Of a stretch of 64,000 bases of DNA, positions 1 to 9,167 are shown in pieces. The notes beneath the pieces are model-generated. The model was not told where the DNA came from, searched no databases, and saw only the letters and a list, made by a program, of their open reading frames with translations. Made by a program: the position numbers and the translations under genes. Source of the stretch: Bacillus weihaiensis (GTDB lineage: Bacteria; Bacillota; Bacilli; Bacillales; Bacillaceae). The stretch's first letter is position 1. Each line of letters begins with the position of its first letter. The DNA lies in contig NZ_CP016020.1 in assembly GCF_001889165.1 (NCBI RefSeq), forward strand, positions 310,001-374,000. Direction: 5' to 3'.

Positions 1-8
1 AATAATTA

Positions 9-821
9 CTATACATGTCTAGACATTAACTCGATATAAGGATGATGTAAATGGCCATTTGTTACAAGAATCCCGTTACTTTTAATAAAGTTGGGTTCTC
101 CTTTCATTCCTGTACATATTCCATTAGCCTCTTGAACAAGTAATGACCCTGCCGCCATATCCCAGGGGGCTAATCCATAATGAAAAAAGCTATCTAACTT
201 TCCCGTTGCAACATCAGCAAGATCTAAACATGAAGATCCGGTTATTCTTATCCCTCTGGCAGCCCCTGCTATGGCTGTCATTATTGAAACAACATCTATC
301 TTTTGCTCCCATTGCTCAGCTGAAAACCCTAGTGCTAATAGACTGTTATTAATAGATGATGTGTTAGATACTTGGATTCTTTCTCCTTGACAAAAAGCAC
401 CTGCGCCCTTTATTGCTGAGTATAGGGTGTTATTATTTACATCTAAGATAAATCCAAGAATAATTTCTTCCCCTTTACACAATGCTATCGATATGGCATA
501 CCTATTGAAACCGTGAACAAAATTCATGGTACCATCTATTGGATCAATCACCCAGATAAACTGATCGTTAGAATCTTTTTCTACTGTTTGAGTGGGATTA
601 GTTTCCTCTGTTAAATAATAGTGAGATGGGAATCTATTTTGTAATTCTTTAATTAAAAACAGTTCTAAATCTTGATCAACTGCTGTGACTAGGTCTGCAA
701 AATTTTTTTTCATCTCATAAGATGTACTTTCGTTTATCCTCTTCCGAATTTTATCACCTGCTTCAACAATCAAGGCTTCGACAAATGGTACAATCTTCTC
801 TTCAGACAACAAAGTAGACAA
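9..821 (-). CDS. Inositol monophosphatase family protein
   Basis: Predicted Mg-dependent sugar/inositol phosphate phosphatase of 270 aa, the usual family length. The metal-binding motifs are visible: an acidic EE pair near residue 72, the WVIDPIDGTMNFVHG signature around residues 90-104 and the C-terminal APWDMAAG motif near residue 220. The start codon is TTG and directly follows the TAA stop of the upstream GntR gene, so translation is probably coupled. The substrate is unknown; the partner repressor suggests a specific catabolic or phosphate-ester pathway rather than housekeeping. The last codons overlap a perfect 12-bp palindrome (15-26), a likely operator for a gene lying beyond the left window edge. 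Confidence 0.88.
   Translation of the reverse strand: MSTLLSEEKIVPFVEALIVEAGDKIRKRINESTSYEMKKNFADLVTAVDQDLELFLIKELQNRFPSHYYLTEETNPTQTVEKDSNDQFIWVIDPIDGTMNFVHGFNRYAISIALCKGEEIILGFILDVNNNTLYSAIKGAGAFCQGERIQVSNTSSINNSLLALGFSAEQWEQKIDVVSIMTAIAGAARGIRITGSSCLDLADVATGKLDSFFHYGLAPWDMAAGSLLVQEANGICTGMKGEPNFIKSNGILVTNGHLHHPYIELMSRHV
15..26. promoter_or_regulatory. Second candidate GntR operator
   Basis: Perfect 12-bp palindrome ATGTCTAGACAT. It overlaps the final codons of the inositol monophosphatase gene and lies where the promoter of the next leftward gene could be. It shares the TGTCTAGACA core with 1564-1573. Confidence 0.5.
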
Positions 822-1538
822 TTATTCTCTCACCCTTCTCACCCAGAATTTGAATATGTCATTTCTAAAATAATCCATAGAATAAAGTACAGGTGTATTA
901 TCCGCATGATAGTGAATCTGTCTCATCATGATAACGGTTGTTTCAGGTCTAACAAGAAGCTTCTGGCATTGTTTATCTGTATGAAGTGGGATAATTAATT
1001 CAGTATCTGCACATGTTATTTGCATTTTATTTTTTGTTTCAAGATAATGAAAGAGTGAACCAATTTCTTCTTCATCCACCATATCCTTACCGGCGACTGA
1101 TTCAGGGATAATATTCTTCGATACAACAACAGGCTCTCCATTTGCTGTACGGGTTCTTTCAATTATCACAACCGGTTCCCCTACATTTATATTAAGTGCT
1201 TCAGCCCAATCTGGCTCACATTCTTCAATTTTAACAAATTCCTTTTGTTCCCCTTCTTTAAGACCAGCAGATTTTATCATGGATGTGACGCTACTTAGCT
1301 GTTCAATTCTATTGGGTATATTTGGTAGTGGTTGTACTACGAAGGTACCTACTCCTCTCTTAACTAATAAGTGTCCTTCCTGCTCTAGAATTTTCACTGC
1401 AGAGCGAAAGGTTTCCCTAGAAACATTAAAGGTTTTGGCCATCTCAATTTCAGATGGAAGCTTTTCCCCAACCCTTAATTGTCCCTTTGCAATTAACTCC
1501 TTTAATTCTTGCATAATTAATTGATAACTCGGTTTCAT
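822..1538 (-). CDS. GntR family transcriptional regulator, HutC/UTRA subfamily
   Basis: DNA-binding repressor of 238 aa. Residues about 1-70 form the winged-helix GntR domain (KLPSEIEMAKTFNVSRETF recognition region) and residues about 95-235 a UTRA ligand-binding domain with conserved RTR (residues 129-131) and a C-terminal SMDYFRND motif. The ATG is preceded by a good ribosome-binding site (GGAGAGAAGG). The gene directly precedes the inositol monophosphatase gene on the same strand. TGTCTAGACA palindromes, matching the GTnTAGAC-like core known for this subfamily, occur just upstream (1564-1573) and at the end of the operon (15-26), which suggests autoregulation plus control of a downstream unit. 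The effector is unknown. Confidence 0.9.
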   Translation of the reverse strand: MKPSYQLIMQELKELIAKGQLRVGEKLPSEIEMAKTFNVSRETFRSAVKILEQEGHLLVKRGVGTFVVQPLPNIPNRIEQLSSVTSMIKSAGLKEGEQKEFVKIEECEPDWAEALNINVGEPVVIIERTRTANGEPVVVSKNIIPESVAGKDMVDEEEIGSLFHYLETKNKMQITCADTELIIPLHTDKQCQKLLVRPETTVIMMRQIHYHADNTPVLYSMDYFRNDIFKFWVRRVRE

Positions 1539-1563
1539 TTCCTTCTCTCCTCACTCTCAATGC

Positions 1564-1573
1564 TGTCTAGACA
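1564..1573. promoter_or_regulatory. Candidate GntR operator upstream of the regulator gene
   Basis: Perfect 10-bp palindrome TGTCTAGACA, 26 bp upstream of the GntR start codon. The same core recurs at 15-26, and a half-site (ATGTCTAG) lies at 1649-1656. UTRA-type GntR repressors commonly bind GTnTAGAC-like palindromes, so autoregulation is a reasonable inference. Confidence 0.6.
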
Positions 1574-2187
1574 TATATGTAAAAGATATCATGTTGAACA
1601 TTGACTTTCTATAGTATTTACAGAAACTTAACACAATAATGTTGATAGATGTCTAGTTTTATATATGAATGCCTATTTTTTCTCTAAGCCTACTAATAGA
1701 AGAAATAATAGGAAAACAACGCGGATTTAGTTTTCCATGTAGACTGTTAAAAAAGGATCTTAAACATCTATAAAAAGCACTACAGTAAATACGTTGATTT
1801 ACTAAAGTCTCAAAGATGAATCAATAGTACTCCAAGTGTTGATGTGAGTTTAGAAACGTGAGTGGATTGTTATGAGTAAGAAAGACAAGGGGGGGAAGTC
1901 ATATTGGGCTTAAAGGGTATAGTAATTAGTGGTGTTCCATTGTGAACAAAATGGTTTCTGATGGTGATATTAACATAAAAAGGATATAATTTACAGAATG
2001 GGAGACTACTTGGTTATATGTCATGATTATTGTGAACAGTGTAGTATTTTATGAAAATAGCCATTGACTTCGCTATCACCTCGGTGCCTGTCACCTCCCG
2101 AAATTTCTTGTTTTAAACTATGAGTCAATAGCAGAAACTTCAATTTCTGCTTATAATCACGATTAACTTGGAAGGAGGGATTTAAGA
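1574..2187. other. Long intergenic region with one interspersed repeat
   Basis: No convincing gene was found here. The region is AT-rich. It holds a half-operator at 1649-1656 and, at about 2082-2117, one copy of the interspersed repeat (GGTGCCTGTCACC core followed by CTCCCGAAA and a TTGTTTT tail). The ribosome-binding site of the next gene (AAGGAGGG) lies at its right end. Confidence 0.6.
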
Positions 2188-2733
2188 ATGCTAAACATTA
2201 AGAAAAACGGCGAGTTTCTTCATATTAAAGGTTCTAAATTTATGTATGCTTGGATGACTGTATTTGTTTTTGGTAGTTTGTCCGCATGTATATTTTTAAT
2301 AGGAGAAGGCTTTTCGTTCCAGTCAAATTATTCTCTTATATACCTAGGCACAGGAATTGCTTTTTTACCATATATGAGCTACTTAGCTATCTGGTTTTTG
2401 CCGGGATTTAAGATAGGGAAGATTCTATTTTCAGTCGTTCCAAAAGAAAATGGCATTGTGATATATAAAAATAGAAAAGTCTTAATAAAAGATATTCGAA
2501 CCATTGATTTAGTGAGAAATCCGTTAAATCTAATTAACGACATTGTTATAGAATCTTTAGACGGCGAAAAATTAAAGATTCGTACATATAACCTTCTTGA
2601 TGACATAGATTATGACATTGTAGTAGATAGATATATTTATCCCTATTTAACTGAGGATGCACAGGAAGTTTGGAATCGGAAGGTTAATCTTGAAAAGTTG
2701 CAGAGAATTGCGAAGTATGAGAGAAGTGGGTGA
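2188..2733 (+). CDS. Small membrane protein of unknown function (DUF5381-like)
   Basis: 181-aa protein with two predicted membrane segments in the first 75 residues (about 20-42 and 50-75), followed by a basic and acidic cytoplasmic domain containing two beta-rich stretches (VIYKNRKVLIKDIRTIDLV and similar). The layout resembles the DUF5381 family of Bacillus membrane proteins (YfjD/YfjE type), but that assignment is from memory of the pattern and is tentative. A strong AAGGAGGG site lies 8 bases before the ATG. It is a single gene with no clear operon partner. Confidence 0.7.
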   Translation: MLNIKKNGEFLHIKGSKFMYAWMTVFVFGSLSACIFLIGEGFSFQSNYSLIYLGTGIAFLPYMSYLAIWFLPGFKIGKILFSVVPKENGIVIYKNRKVLIKDIRTIDLVRNPLNLINDIVIESLDGEKLKIRTYNLLDDIDYDIVVDRYIYPYLTEDAQEVWNRKVNLEKLQRIAKYERSG

Positions 2734-2837
2734 GAGGACAGATGACTGAAAATTAGAAAGGTGTGGGATTGGAAGCTGGGTCTTAGTGAAGCTATACCAC
2801 ATGGTGTCTTATAGAAGACAGGTATAGAAATTGATCT

Positions 2838-2875
2838 CGGTGCCTGCCACCTCCCGAAACCTTTTGTTTCACAGA
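2838..2875. repeat. Interspersed GC-rich repeat copy
   Basis: GGTGCCTGCCACC core followed by TCCCGAAA and a TTTGTTTCAC tail, the same order as in copies at 2082, 6505 and 8051. It lies about 100 bp after a stop codon and in front of the convergent SEC-C gene. Confidence 0.7.
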
Positions 2876-2956
2876 TGTTTTACTCCTAAAAGAAGAGGCT
2901 GGAAAGGTCAACAAGGGGCTTACAGACGCCCCCTCATCACTCTACCCACCTATTCC

Positions 2957-3469
2957 TCAACCACAACACTTCTTATATTTCTTTCCACTTCCACACGGAC
3001 AAGGTTCATTTCGACCAACCTTCTCCGACTTAGCTGGTTTTGAGAATAGGCTAAATAGGTTATTTTTTCCCTCTCTCTGAAGTAGGTCTTCACTTAATTC
3101 TTGTTTCCACTCGCTTAGTTTTGGGTGGTCAATCTGATTAATGATGCAGCAAGCATAGAAGTCTTCTTTCAAATTAAGTAAAGAATGGGCATAATTTTCT
3201 TTCGTAAAATCCTCTAGTATAGGAATAGCTCTAGTTGAAAGCTGTGAACATAATGCTGATGCGATCAGGGTTTTTATTGTAATATCGGTTACTTTATCAA
3301 ATTGGCGCAATAACACTTCCTCAGAAAGGGGAGATAATAGCTTGCTTACTACCTCCGTAGCTGAATAGGCGGCAGCACTTTCATCCCCGAAATATTTCTC
3401 TACTCCTAGGATGGCTTCATCGGTCCCTATTTTAATAAGTGCAGTTTCATTTTCACGATTTTTTATCAT
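2957..3469 (-). CDS. SEC-C motif-containing protein
   Basis: 170-aa protein whose last 20 residues form a canonical SEC-C zinc-binding motif ([17 protein letters not shown]), the module also found at the end of SecA. The helical N-terminal part is not recognisable and may resemble HEAT-like helices. The upstream region has only a weak purine stretch (AAAAAAGAAA), so expression may be low or the start may differ slightly. A second, larger SEC-C protein lies at 38589-40421, with the motif at its N-terminus instead. The function is unknown; SEC-C motifs usually mediate protein or ribosome contacts. Confidence 0.8.
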   Translation of the reverse strand: MIKNRENETALIKIGTDEAILGVEKYFGDESAAAYSATEVVSKLLSPLSEEVLLRQFDKVTDITIKTLIASALCSQLSTRAIPILEDFTKENYAHSLLNLKEDFYACCIINQIDHPKLSEWKQELSEDLLQREGKNNLFSLFSKPAKSEKVGRNEPCPCGSGKKYKKCCG

Positions 3470-3712
3470 TTTCTTTTTTAAATATAGTAATCGTTTACAA
3501 GTCTATTAAGAGTAGACCTTTTAATTATCTAAATATTATAACTTTTTAAAATTTATAAAATAGTATTGTGCTATACCAAAAGATTCACTATAATATGGTC
3601 TATTGAATGGACATTTGTCTTTATACAGTGGAATTTTTATTGTGGGTTGTAGTAGAGATTGATTCTATGTATATAAAGTAATTGATAAGAAGAGATGAAG
3701 CGGGGGATTAGG

Positions 3713-4951
3713 ATGAAACAGATACTAGATAAATGGAACCAAGTGAGTTTGGTTAAACAAATTGTAATTGGACTCGTAGTCGGAGTGATCTTGGCTCTTA
3801 CGATTCCGCAAGCGGGACAACCGGTGGCTCTTTTGGGCTCTTTATTTGTAGGGGCTTTAAAGGCTGTTGCGCCAGTTCTAGTCTTATTCTTAGTGATGGC
3901 GGCGATTGCTCAACATGAGAGTGGGCAACGGACAAATATGAAGACAATTATTGCTTTGTATCTAATCGGAACATTTTTAGCTGGATTAACAGCTGTTTTA
4001 GCTAGTTTTCTTTTCCCTGTAGGATTCACATTAGTTGATAGTCCAGAAGGCTTTACGGCTCCTGGCGGTGTGTCCGAGGTACTACAAACGTTACTTTTAA
4101 ATGTTGTGGACAATCCTGTTCATGCAATAGCGAATGCAAACTACATTGGTATTCTTGCTTGGGCGCTCCTTCTAGGATTTGCTTTGAGAAGTGCTCCAGC
4201 CACGACGAAAACAATGATTTCAAATCTATCTGACGCAATCTCTAAAATTGTGGGTTGGGTAATAAAGTTTGCTCCGCTTGGGATTTTGGGACTTGTCTAC
4301 GAATCTATATCGACGAATGGGCTTTCAGCACTCGTAAGCTATGGAAAGCTGCTTGGCGTCTTATTAGGCTGCATGGCATTTGTTGCCTTTGTCATAAATC
4401 CATTGATTGTGTTTATGACAATCAAACAAAATCCATATCCTCTTGTGTTTAGATGTGTGAAAGAAAGTGGAATTACAGCCTTTTTCACTCGTAGCTCTGC
4501 TGCGAATATTCCCGTTAACATGAAGGTGTGCGAAAACCTAGGACTAAATAAAGATAGCTATTCCGTGTCCATACCATTAGGGGCTACCATTAATATGGCG
4601 GGTGCAGCTGTAACTATCTCTGTGTTAACTCTTGCTACGGTTCATACGCTAGGGATCGAGGTAGACTTTTTAACAGCGTTGATTCTTAGTGTGTTAGCTG
4701 CTGTGTGCGCGTGTGGTGCATCTGGAGTGGCAGGAGGATCCTTATTACTTATTCCTTTAGCCTGTAGCTTGTTCGGCATTCCGAATGAAATTGCTATGCA
4801 GGTTGTAGGAGTTGGCTTTATCATTGGCATTTTACAGGATTCCTTTGAAACAGCTCTTAATTCATCAACTGATGCTCTTTTTACAGCAGCAGCGGAGTTT
4901 AAAGAATGGCGTAAAGAAGGAAAGGAAATTTACTTACGTAAAATAGGGTAA
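3713..4951 (+). CDS. sstT: Serine/threonine:sodium symporter SstT
   Basis: Na+-dependent serine/threonine uptake carrier of the dicarboxylate/amino acid:cation symporter (DAACS) fold. From this start the protein has 412 aa, which fits SstT. Several hydrophobic segments are visible. The family signatures are [12 protein letters not shown], a serine-rich loop before the ligand site, and the [10 protein letters not shown] motif. I chose the ATG at 3713 because a purine-rich GGGGGATTAGG precedes it and the protein then begins like known SstT (…[10 protein letters not shown]); an in-frame ATG at 3695 adds six residues. It is monocistronic and ends in a clear terminator. Confidence 0.93.
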   Translation: MKQILDKWNQVSLVKQIVIGLVVGVILALTIPQAGQPVALLGSLFVGALKAVAPVLVLFLVMAAIAQHESGQRTNMKTIIALYLIGTFLAGLTAVLASFLFPVGFTLVDSPEGFTAPGGVSEVLQTLLLNVVDNPVHAIANANYIGILAWALLLGFALRSAPATTKTMISNLSDAISKIVGWVIKFAPLGILGLVYESISTNGLSALVSYGKLLGVLLGCMAFVAFVINPLIVFMTIKQNPYPLVFRCVKESGITAFFTRSSAANIPVNMKVCENLGLNKDSYSVSIPLGATINMAGAAVTISVLTLATVHTLGIEVDFLTALILSVLAAVCACGASGVAGGSLLLIPLACSLFGIPNEIAMQVVGVGFIIGILQDSFETALNSSTDALFTAAAEFKEWRKEGKEIYLRKIG

Positions 4952-4982
4952 TCTAGTTAACTTTAGATATTGAATGTGAAAT

Positions 4983-5025
4983 AAAAGCCTCGCAATCGTT
5001 TTATTATGGATTGTGAGGCTTTTTT
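4983..5025 (+). terminator. Rho-independent terminator after sstT
   Basis: The arms at 4983-4997 (AAAAGCCTCGCAATC) and 5009-5023 (GATTGTGAGGCTTTT) pair almost completely and end in a T-run, 30 bp after the sstT stop. Confidence 0.9.
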
Positions 5026-5041
5026 ATATGGTGGGTTGTGG

Positions 5042-5075
5042 GCGGGTGCCTGGCACCACCCAAATTTTCTTTTAA
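5042..5075. repeat. Interspersed repeat copy, palindromic core
   Basis: The core GGTGCC-T-GGCACC is a perfect inverted repeat. It is followed by ACCCAAATTTTC, as in other copies. The rest of the 309-bp gap up to 5260 shows nothing else clear. Confidence 0.7.
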
Positions 5076-5260
5076 TAAAAGTAAAGTCGTTTATAAATTA
5101 ATAGGTTAGCCTTAAAATTTGTAGTTGTTAGTAGGCAGTAGAATAAGTTTCACAGCTTCGGGTATTTCTTTGGATTTTCCCTTTCAGTTGTTCTTAAAAG
5201 CTAGTAGAATGTAGTACTATATGACTATTTGGTAGATTGGGATTGAGAGGAGAACGTAGA

Positions 5261-6496
5261 ATGGGGAAGAAAATATTACTAGTAATGCTAACATCGGTTT
5301 TTACAGTTCTGTTGATGTTATTCGCCCTTTGGATGCTTGATATTGTCGAACTAAAAGGAGGATCAAAGGTTCAATCGACGCCAATTGTGCAGAAATCAAA
5401 TAAGCTTGAAGCAGAAAATACGCTTTCTGAGCTTCTTAATGTTGAATACCCACGATTAGGTGACGATATTCAGCAAGCCTATGATTCATTTGGTGAACCT
5501 AAGTTTGCATCAGAGGGTGAGCTTGACTTTTATCTACTCAATAAGAAGAAAATCTTTTATGTAAGCTTTGATGAAGCTGGTGGAAGTAATAGGATAGAGT
5601 CAATTACCTTCTATGTTAAAGGCGATAAAGAAAAAGTGAAAGAACTGGGAGAGAAGGTCTTACCTGTAAACAGTACTTTTTTCAAAGAGGTTGAGGATGT
5701 GGAAGAAGACCGAAATGAGACGTTTCGTTATACGAGTACAGACTATCATACTACTAGCTATTATGAAACGACCGATAGTATGAATCGGTATGCTTTTATC
5801 AAAATATCTCATGATGAATCAGATTTATTTGAGGAAAGTGACGTACCAGATTCTTTGCCTACTTACCGTCTAGAGGTCTCATATCTTTCACAAACTGAGT
5901 TGAAAGAGATAGGTGAGAAAACGGAAATCGAGCAGGTTAATGAGAATGAGACCATTAAGGTAGATATGTCACAGAGCTTTGATGAGATACAAGCGGATAC
6001 TCAGCCTTCTGAGAGTAATAATCAGAGTAATGAAGGTTCGTATGGGACTGATTTTAGTGAGGAAGCAATTGGTTTTAATAATGAGAGAATCTTACGTTCA
6101 GATTTTTTAGAATTAGCTTCTAAAGGAGAAATAAAAGGCATACACACTTCAATAGGATCAGCTATTGGACCAGTTATTGAAGCGTACCTTGGTCAACCAG
6201 ATTGGAGAGATGAGGCCGAAGGTGGGTTCACCTTGATGTATCGTGAGTGCCAATGTGGCTTAGGGGTCGGCTATGACTATGAAGAATATCCAGAAACGCT
6301 TATTAGTTCCTTTGTATTGCCGATTAAATTGAGCTATGATCAAATTATTACCTATTTGGGTCAGCCCGATGAAGAAGGCTACAGCGAAGTGGACACCGGA
6401 TATTACCTCTTTTACAACCGTGGTGAACACCAACTATTCATTGAAAGCAATGAACCAGAATTTGATGGAGTGTTGGACTGGGTGGTAGTGAGATAG
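5261..6496 (+). CDS. Membrane-anchored extracytoplasmic protein, DUF4309-like
   Basis: 411-aa protein with one N-terminal membrane segment (residues about 4-26) that may act as an uncleaved anchor. Two related beta-rich modules follow: one at about residues 55-200 and one at about 285-411, each containing a pattern like YLGQPD or SFGEPK. They are joined by an acidic, Ser/Asn-rich linker. The modules resemble the DUF4309 (YjgB) family, tentatively. I chose the ATG at 5261 because GAGAGGAG precedes it at proper spacing; a TTG at 5237 is poorer. The function is unknown, probably at the cell surface. Confidence 0.75.
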   Translation: MGKKILLVMLTSVFTVLLMLFALWMLDIVELKGGSKVQSTPIVQKSNKLEAENTLSELLNVEYPRLGDDIQQAYDSFGEPKFASEGELDFYLLNKKKIFYVSFDEAGGSNRIESITFYVKGDKEKVKELGEKVLPVNSTFFKEVEDVEEDRNETFRYTSTDYHTTSYYETTDSMNRYAFIKISHDESDLFEESDVPDSLPTYRLEVSYLSQTELKEIGEKTEIEQVNENETIKVDMSQSFDEIQADTQPSESNNQSNEGSYGTDFSEEAIGFNNERILRSDFLELASKGEIKGIHTSIGSAIGPVIEAYLGQPDWRDEAEGGFTLMYRECQCGLGVGYDYEEYPETLISSFVLPIKLSYDQIITYLGQPDEEGYSEVDTGYYLFYNRGEHQLFIESNEPEFDGVLDWVVVR

Positions 6497-6878
6497 ACCA
6501 AAGAGGGTGCCTGTCACCACTCAGAAATCTTGTTTCACAATGTTCCACATTTGAAAGAAGAGACTAAAAGTGGTGTTTTTTTCATTTTGTACCTCGTTTT
6601 TTTTTGGTAGAGGTTTTAAATAGGTCAAGAGTGAAGCCTTATTTCGATAGGCTTTTGGAGAGCTCACAATTTGTCTCCCGTCTTTATTAGAACTGGGAGG
6701 GGAATTCTACTATATACTGATTCTAAATAGGACTGGAATATGTTTAATGAACTATTTCATTTTTTGTGAAAATAAATGTTTTTTATTGTAAAGTTTTATC
6801 AATTATCGTTTTTATTGTATTATTAAATAGGATAGGATATATATAATAAATTTTTGATACATGTAAGGAGCAAACGGT
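6497..6878 (+). other. Intergenic region upstream of ugd, with repeat copy
   Basis: It holds a repeat copy at about 6505-6550 (GGTGCCTGTCACC, then a TTGTTTCAC and GTTCCAC tail) just after the preceding stop. A very AT-rich stretch from 6760 contains a TATAAT at 6842-6847, a plausible -10 element, but no well-spaced -35 is evident. The AAGGAG site before ugd is at the right end. Confidence 0.5.
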
Positions 6879-8045
6879 ATGAAAATTACAATCGCTGGTA
6901 CAGGTTATGTGGGGTTATCTAACGCTGTTTTACTGGCCCAACATAACGAAGTAATTGCGTTAGATATTGTTCAAGAAAAAGTGGACATGATTAACAATAA
7001 AAAATCACCTATTATAGATCGTGAAATTGAAGAATTCTTAGCTACAAAAGAGCTGAACTTAAAGGCGACTACTGATAATGAAGAGGCATTTAAAGACGCT
7101 GAGTTTGTTGTCATTTCTACTCCAACAAACTATGATCCGGACAAGAATTATTTTAATACAAGTTCGGTTGAAACAGTGATCGAGAATGTTCTTTCTATTA
7201 ATCCGAATGCGGTCATGGTCATTAAATCGACAGTTCCAGTAGGTTATACAAAATCAGTTTGCGAAAAATATGATACAACTAATATCATTTTCTCTCCAGA
7301 GTTTTTGCGTGAAGGAAAGGCACTATATGATAACTTACATCCATCACGTGTCATTGTTGGAGAACAATCTGAGAGAGCAAAAGTTTTTGCCGATTTGTTA
7401 GTGCAAGGGGCAATTAAGGAAGAGATTGACGTGTTATTCACTAACTCAACAGAAGCAGAGGCTATAAAATTATTTGCTAATACGTACTTAGCGATGCGTG
7501 TGGCATTCTTTAATGAATTGGATTCATATGCAGAAGTACGTGGGTTAAATACGAAACAAATAATCGATGGTGTCGGATTAGATCCACGTATAGGAACACA
7601 TTATAATAATCCATCATTCGGTTATGGTGGCTATTGTTTGCCTAAGGACACAAAGCAGCTGTTAGCGAACTATGCTGATGTACCTAACAATATTATGGGC
7701 GCGATTGTTGATGCAAACAGAACCCGAAAAGATCATATTGCAGATATGATTCTGAAACGTAATCCAAAAGTAGTTGGGATTTTTAGACTAACAATGAAAA
7801 TGGATTCTGATAACTTTAGACAATCTGCTATCCAAGGTGTAATGAAGCGAATTAAAGCTGAGGGAGTAGAAGTAGTCGTTTACGAACCAGCTTTTACTGA
7901 GAAAGAATTTTACAACTCAAAAGTAATCAATGACTTTGAAGAATTCAAAAAAATCTCTGATGTTATCGTTGCAAATCGTCTATCAGACGAGCTAAAAGAT
8001 GTGAGTGATAAAGTATACACAAGAGACCTGTTTAGCAGGGATTAA
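6879..8045 (+). CDS. ugd: UDP-glucose 6-dehydrogenase
   Basis: Oxidises UDP-glucose to UDP-glucuronate using NAD, supplying uronic acid for surface polysaccharide. The 388-aa protein starts with a Rossmann nucleotide-binding motif ([10 protein letters not shown]). It carries the catalytic cysteine in [14 protein letters not shown] (about residues 248-261), the STVPVGYT segment and a C-terminal UDP-binding domain. The length matches the short Ugd class (E. coli Ugd type) rather than the longer, about 440-aa TuaD form. The start is well supported by AAGGAG. It stands alone with its own terminator, but a YwqE/CpsB-type phosphatase lies 1.1 kb downstream, an association known from the B. subtilis ywq locus. 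Confidence 0.92.
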   Translation: MKITIAGTGYVGLSNAVLLAQHNEVIALDIVQEKVDMINNKKSPIIDREIEEFLATKELNLKATTDNEEAFKDAEFVVISTPTNYDPDKNYFNTSSVETVIENVLSINPNAVMVIKSTVPVGYTKSVCEKYDTTNIIFSPEFLREGKALYDNLHPSRVIVGEQSERAKVFADLLVQGAIKEEIDVLFTNSTEAEAIKLFANTYLAMRVAFFNELDSYAEVRGLNTKQIIDGVGLDPRIGTHYNNPSFGYGGYCLPKDTKQLLANYADVPNNIMGAIVDANRTRKDHIADMILKRNPKVVGIFRLTMKMDSDNFRQSAIQGVMKRIKAEGVEVVVYEPAFTEKEFYNSKVINDFEEFKKISDVIVANRLSDELKDVSDKVYTRDLFSRD

Positions 8046-8050
8046 TATCA

Positions 8051-8104
8051 GTGGTGCCTGTCACCATCTGAACCATCTTGTTTCACTGCTTTAACATGTT
8101 CCAC
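8051..8104. repeat. Interspersed repeat copy after ugd
   Basis: GGTGCCTGTCACC core with a downstream TTGTTTCAC and an ACATGTTCCAC tail, the most complete form of the long variant in this window. It lies between the ugd stop and its terminator. Confidence 0.7.
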
Positions 8105-8144
8105 AAAAAATCCGTTACGCGCAAATGGCGTAACGGATTTTTTT
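8105..8144 (+). terminator. Terminator after ugd
   Basis: The perfect arms AAAAAATCCGTTACGC (8105-8120) and GCGTAACGGATTTTTT (8128-8143) end in a T-run. It may also stop the convergent YvrJ operon. Confidence 0.92.
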
Positions 8145-8212
8145 AGTTTGTAGTAAGAGCTACAGCTGATTGGTCTTTAGGTAGTTGTGCTTGTGAAGGA
8201 GTCCTTGATTCA

Positions 8213-8350
8213 CTATTTTCCTAATTGGGATGGCAGCATTTGTATGGATTGATTTAACGCGTCTAGCTTGCTTTCGATTCGGTTAAGTAAGTAAAGGGTA
8301 ACAACGATCGGAAAGCCAACCTCACTTACAACGTTTAGCCATTGCTCCAT
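8213..8350 (-). CDS. YvrJ family small protein
   Basis: 45-codon gene read on the minus strand. The product begins MEQWLNVVSEVGFPIVVTLY and continues with a LLNRIESKLDALNQSI segment: a short hydrophobic helix followed by an amphipathic helix, the hallmark of the YvrJ family. It is the third gene of a DUF1659-DUF2922-YvrJ unit, an arrangement common in Bacillaceae. An AAAGGATGTGA stretch upstream is a possible, rather distant ribosome-binding site. The function is unknown; the predicted helix suggests membrane association. Confidence 0.85.
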   Translation of the reverse strand: MEQWLNVVSEVGFPIVVTLYLLNRIESKLDALNQSIQMLPSQLGK

Positions 8351-8399
8351 TGATGGTTTTCACATCCTTTTTGAAAAAATAATTAAAGAGAAAGAAGAG

Positions 8400-8443
8400 G
8401 GCTGGCACTTTGCACATGTTCTACAAATTGTGCGGTGCAGCCC
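8400..8443 (-). terminator. Hairpin between the DUF2922 gene and yvrJ
   Basis: Imperfect inverted repeat: the arm GGCTGCACCGCACA on the minus strand pairs with TGTGCAAAGTGCCAGCC, with a bulge. No strong T-run follows, so it may only attenuate transcription into yvrJ or stabilise the upstream transcript. Confidence 0.5.
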
Positions 8444-8450
8444 CCTATTT

Positions 8451-8669
8451 TTAGCCTAGTTTAATGTCCGTTACATTACGTTCAACGATTCGTGCGCTTT
8501 TTTTTGCGACAAAGTCACCGCCTGTTGTTGTAAACACGTTATTTGTAATAATCGTGTCCATTGCAGCAACTAGTGCTGCTTGGTCTACAGGTTCGATGGG
8601 TGATTCAATGTTTATTTTAGCTGTTTTTCCTTCTGCATTTAAGAATAAAAGTTCCAATGTTTTGGCCAT
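8451..8669 (-). CDS. DUF2922 family protein
   Basis: 72-aa protein with the family pattern: a beta-strand start (KTLELLFLNAEGKTAKINIE), a central VDQAALVAAMDTIITNNVF helix and a GGDFVAKKSARIVERNV C-terminal strand. It is the middle gene of the DUF1659-DUF2922-YvrJ trio, transcribed right to left. The upstream gap of 35 bp contains a good site (AGGAGGG…). The function is unknown. Confidence 0.88.
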   Translation of the reverse strand: MAKTLELLFLNAEGKTAKINIESPIEPVDQAALVAAMDTIITNNVFTTTGGDFVAKKSARIVERNVTDIKLG

Positions 8670-8704
8670 GTGTGCCCCTCCTTTCTATGGATCTTCTTTG
8701 ATCG

Positions 8705-8923
8705 TTACGCTAAAAGTTGATTAGAGTTGTTACGTTCAACTGTTGCTAACGTTTGTGTTTGTAAGCTTGCAATTGCTTGAGCCACTTGAAGTAGTTCATC
8801 TGCAGTTGATGTGATTTTTACGTTGTTGTAGTTTTTACTTTTGAAAATGGTTTCGCCTTTTTCATCAACACCTGCTTCGTACATTAATCTCAACTGTGAA
8901 TCGAGAAGCACTTGATTTGCCAT
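8705..8923 (-). CDS. DUF1659 family protein
   Basis: 72-aa protein (ANQVLLDSQLRLMYEAGVDE…) ending in a helical ADELLQVAQAIASLQ segment typical of DUF1659. I placed the start at 8923, not at an in-frame ATG six codons upstream, because an ideal AAGGAGGTGA site lies just before it and overlaps the upstream codons. It is the first gene of the three-gene unit. The function is unknown. Confidence 0.88.
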   Translation of the reverse strand: MANQVLLDSQLRLMYEAGVDEKGETIFKSKNYNNVKITSTADELLQVAQAIASLQTQTLATVERNNSNQLLA

Positions 8924-9167
8924 GTTATCACCTCCCTTCACCTTTTATATAGGGTGGATTGAGGGGAGGGGTAGCGAAAGTGAACAACATTTTTTTCGTA
9001 GTTAGTAGTGGTGCTATTGAAGAGTTTTGTAGAATCCCACTTTTTTGAATCTAGACGCGACGAGCTTGATGCGTGATAATGGTGTTATTGAGAATCTTAC
9101 TTAGGTTTGATGCAAATGAAAATTTGATATAGATTAAGAGTAATAGAAAAGAAAGGTTGGTTGTTAC

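Noticed and set aside
2831-3043. 70-codon open frame over a repeat and the SEC-C gene end
   Set aside because: It is antisense to the SEC-C gene 3' end and repeat-derived, with no supporting signals.
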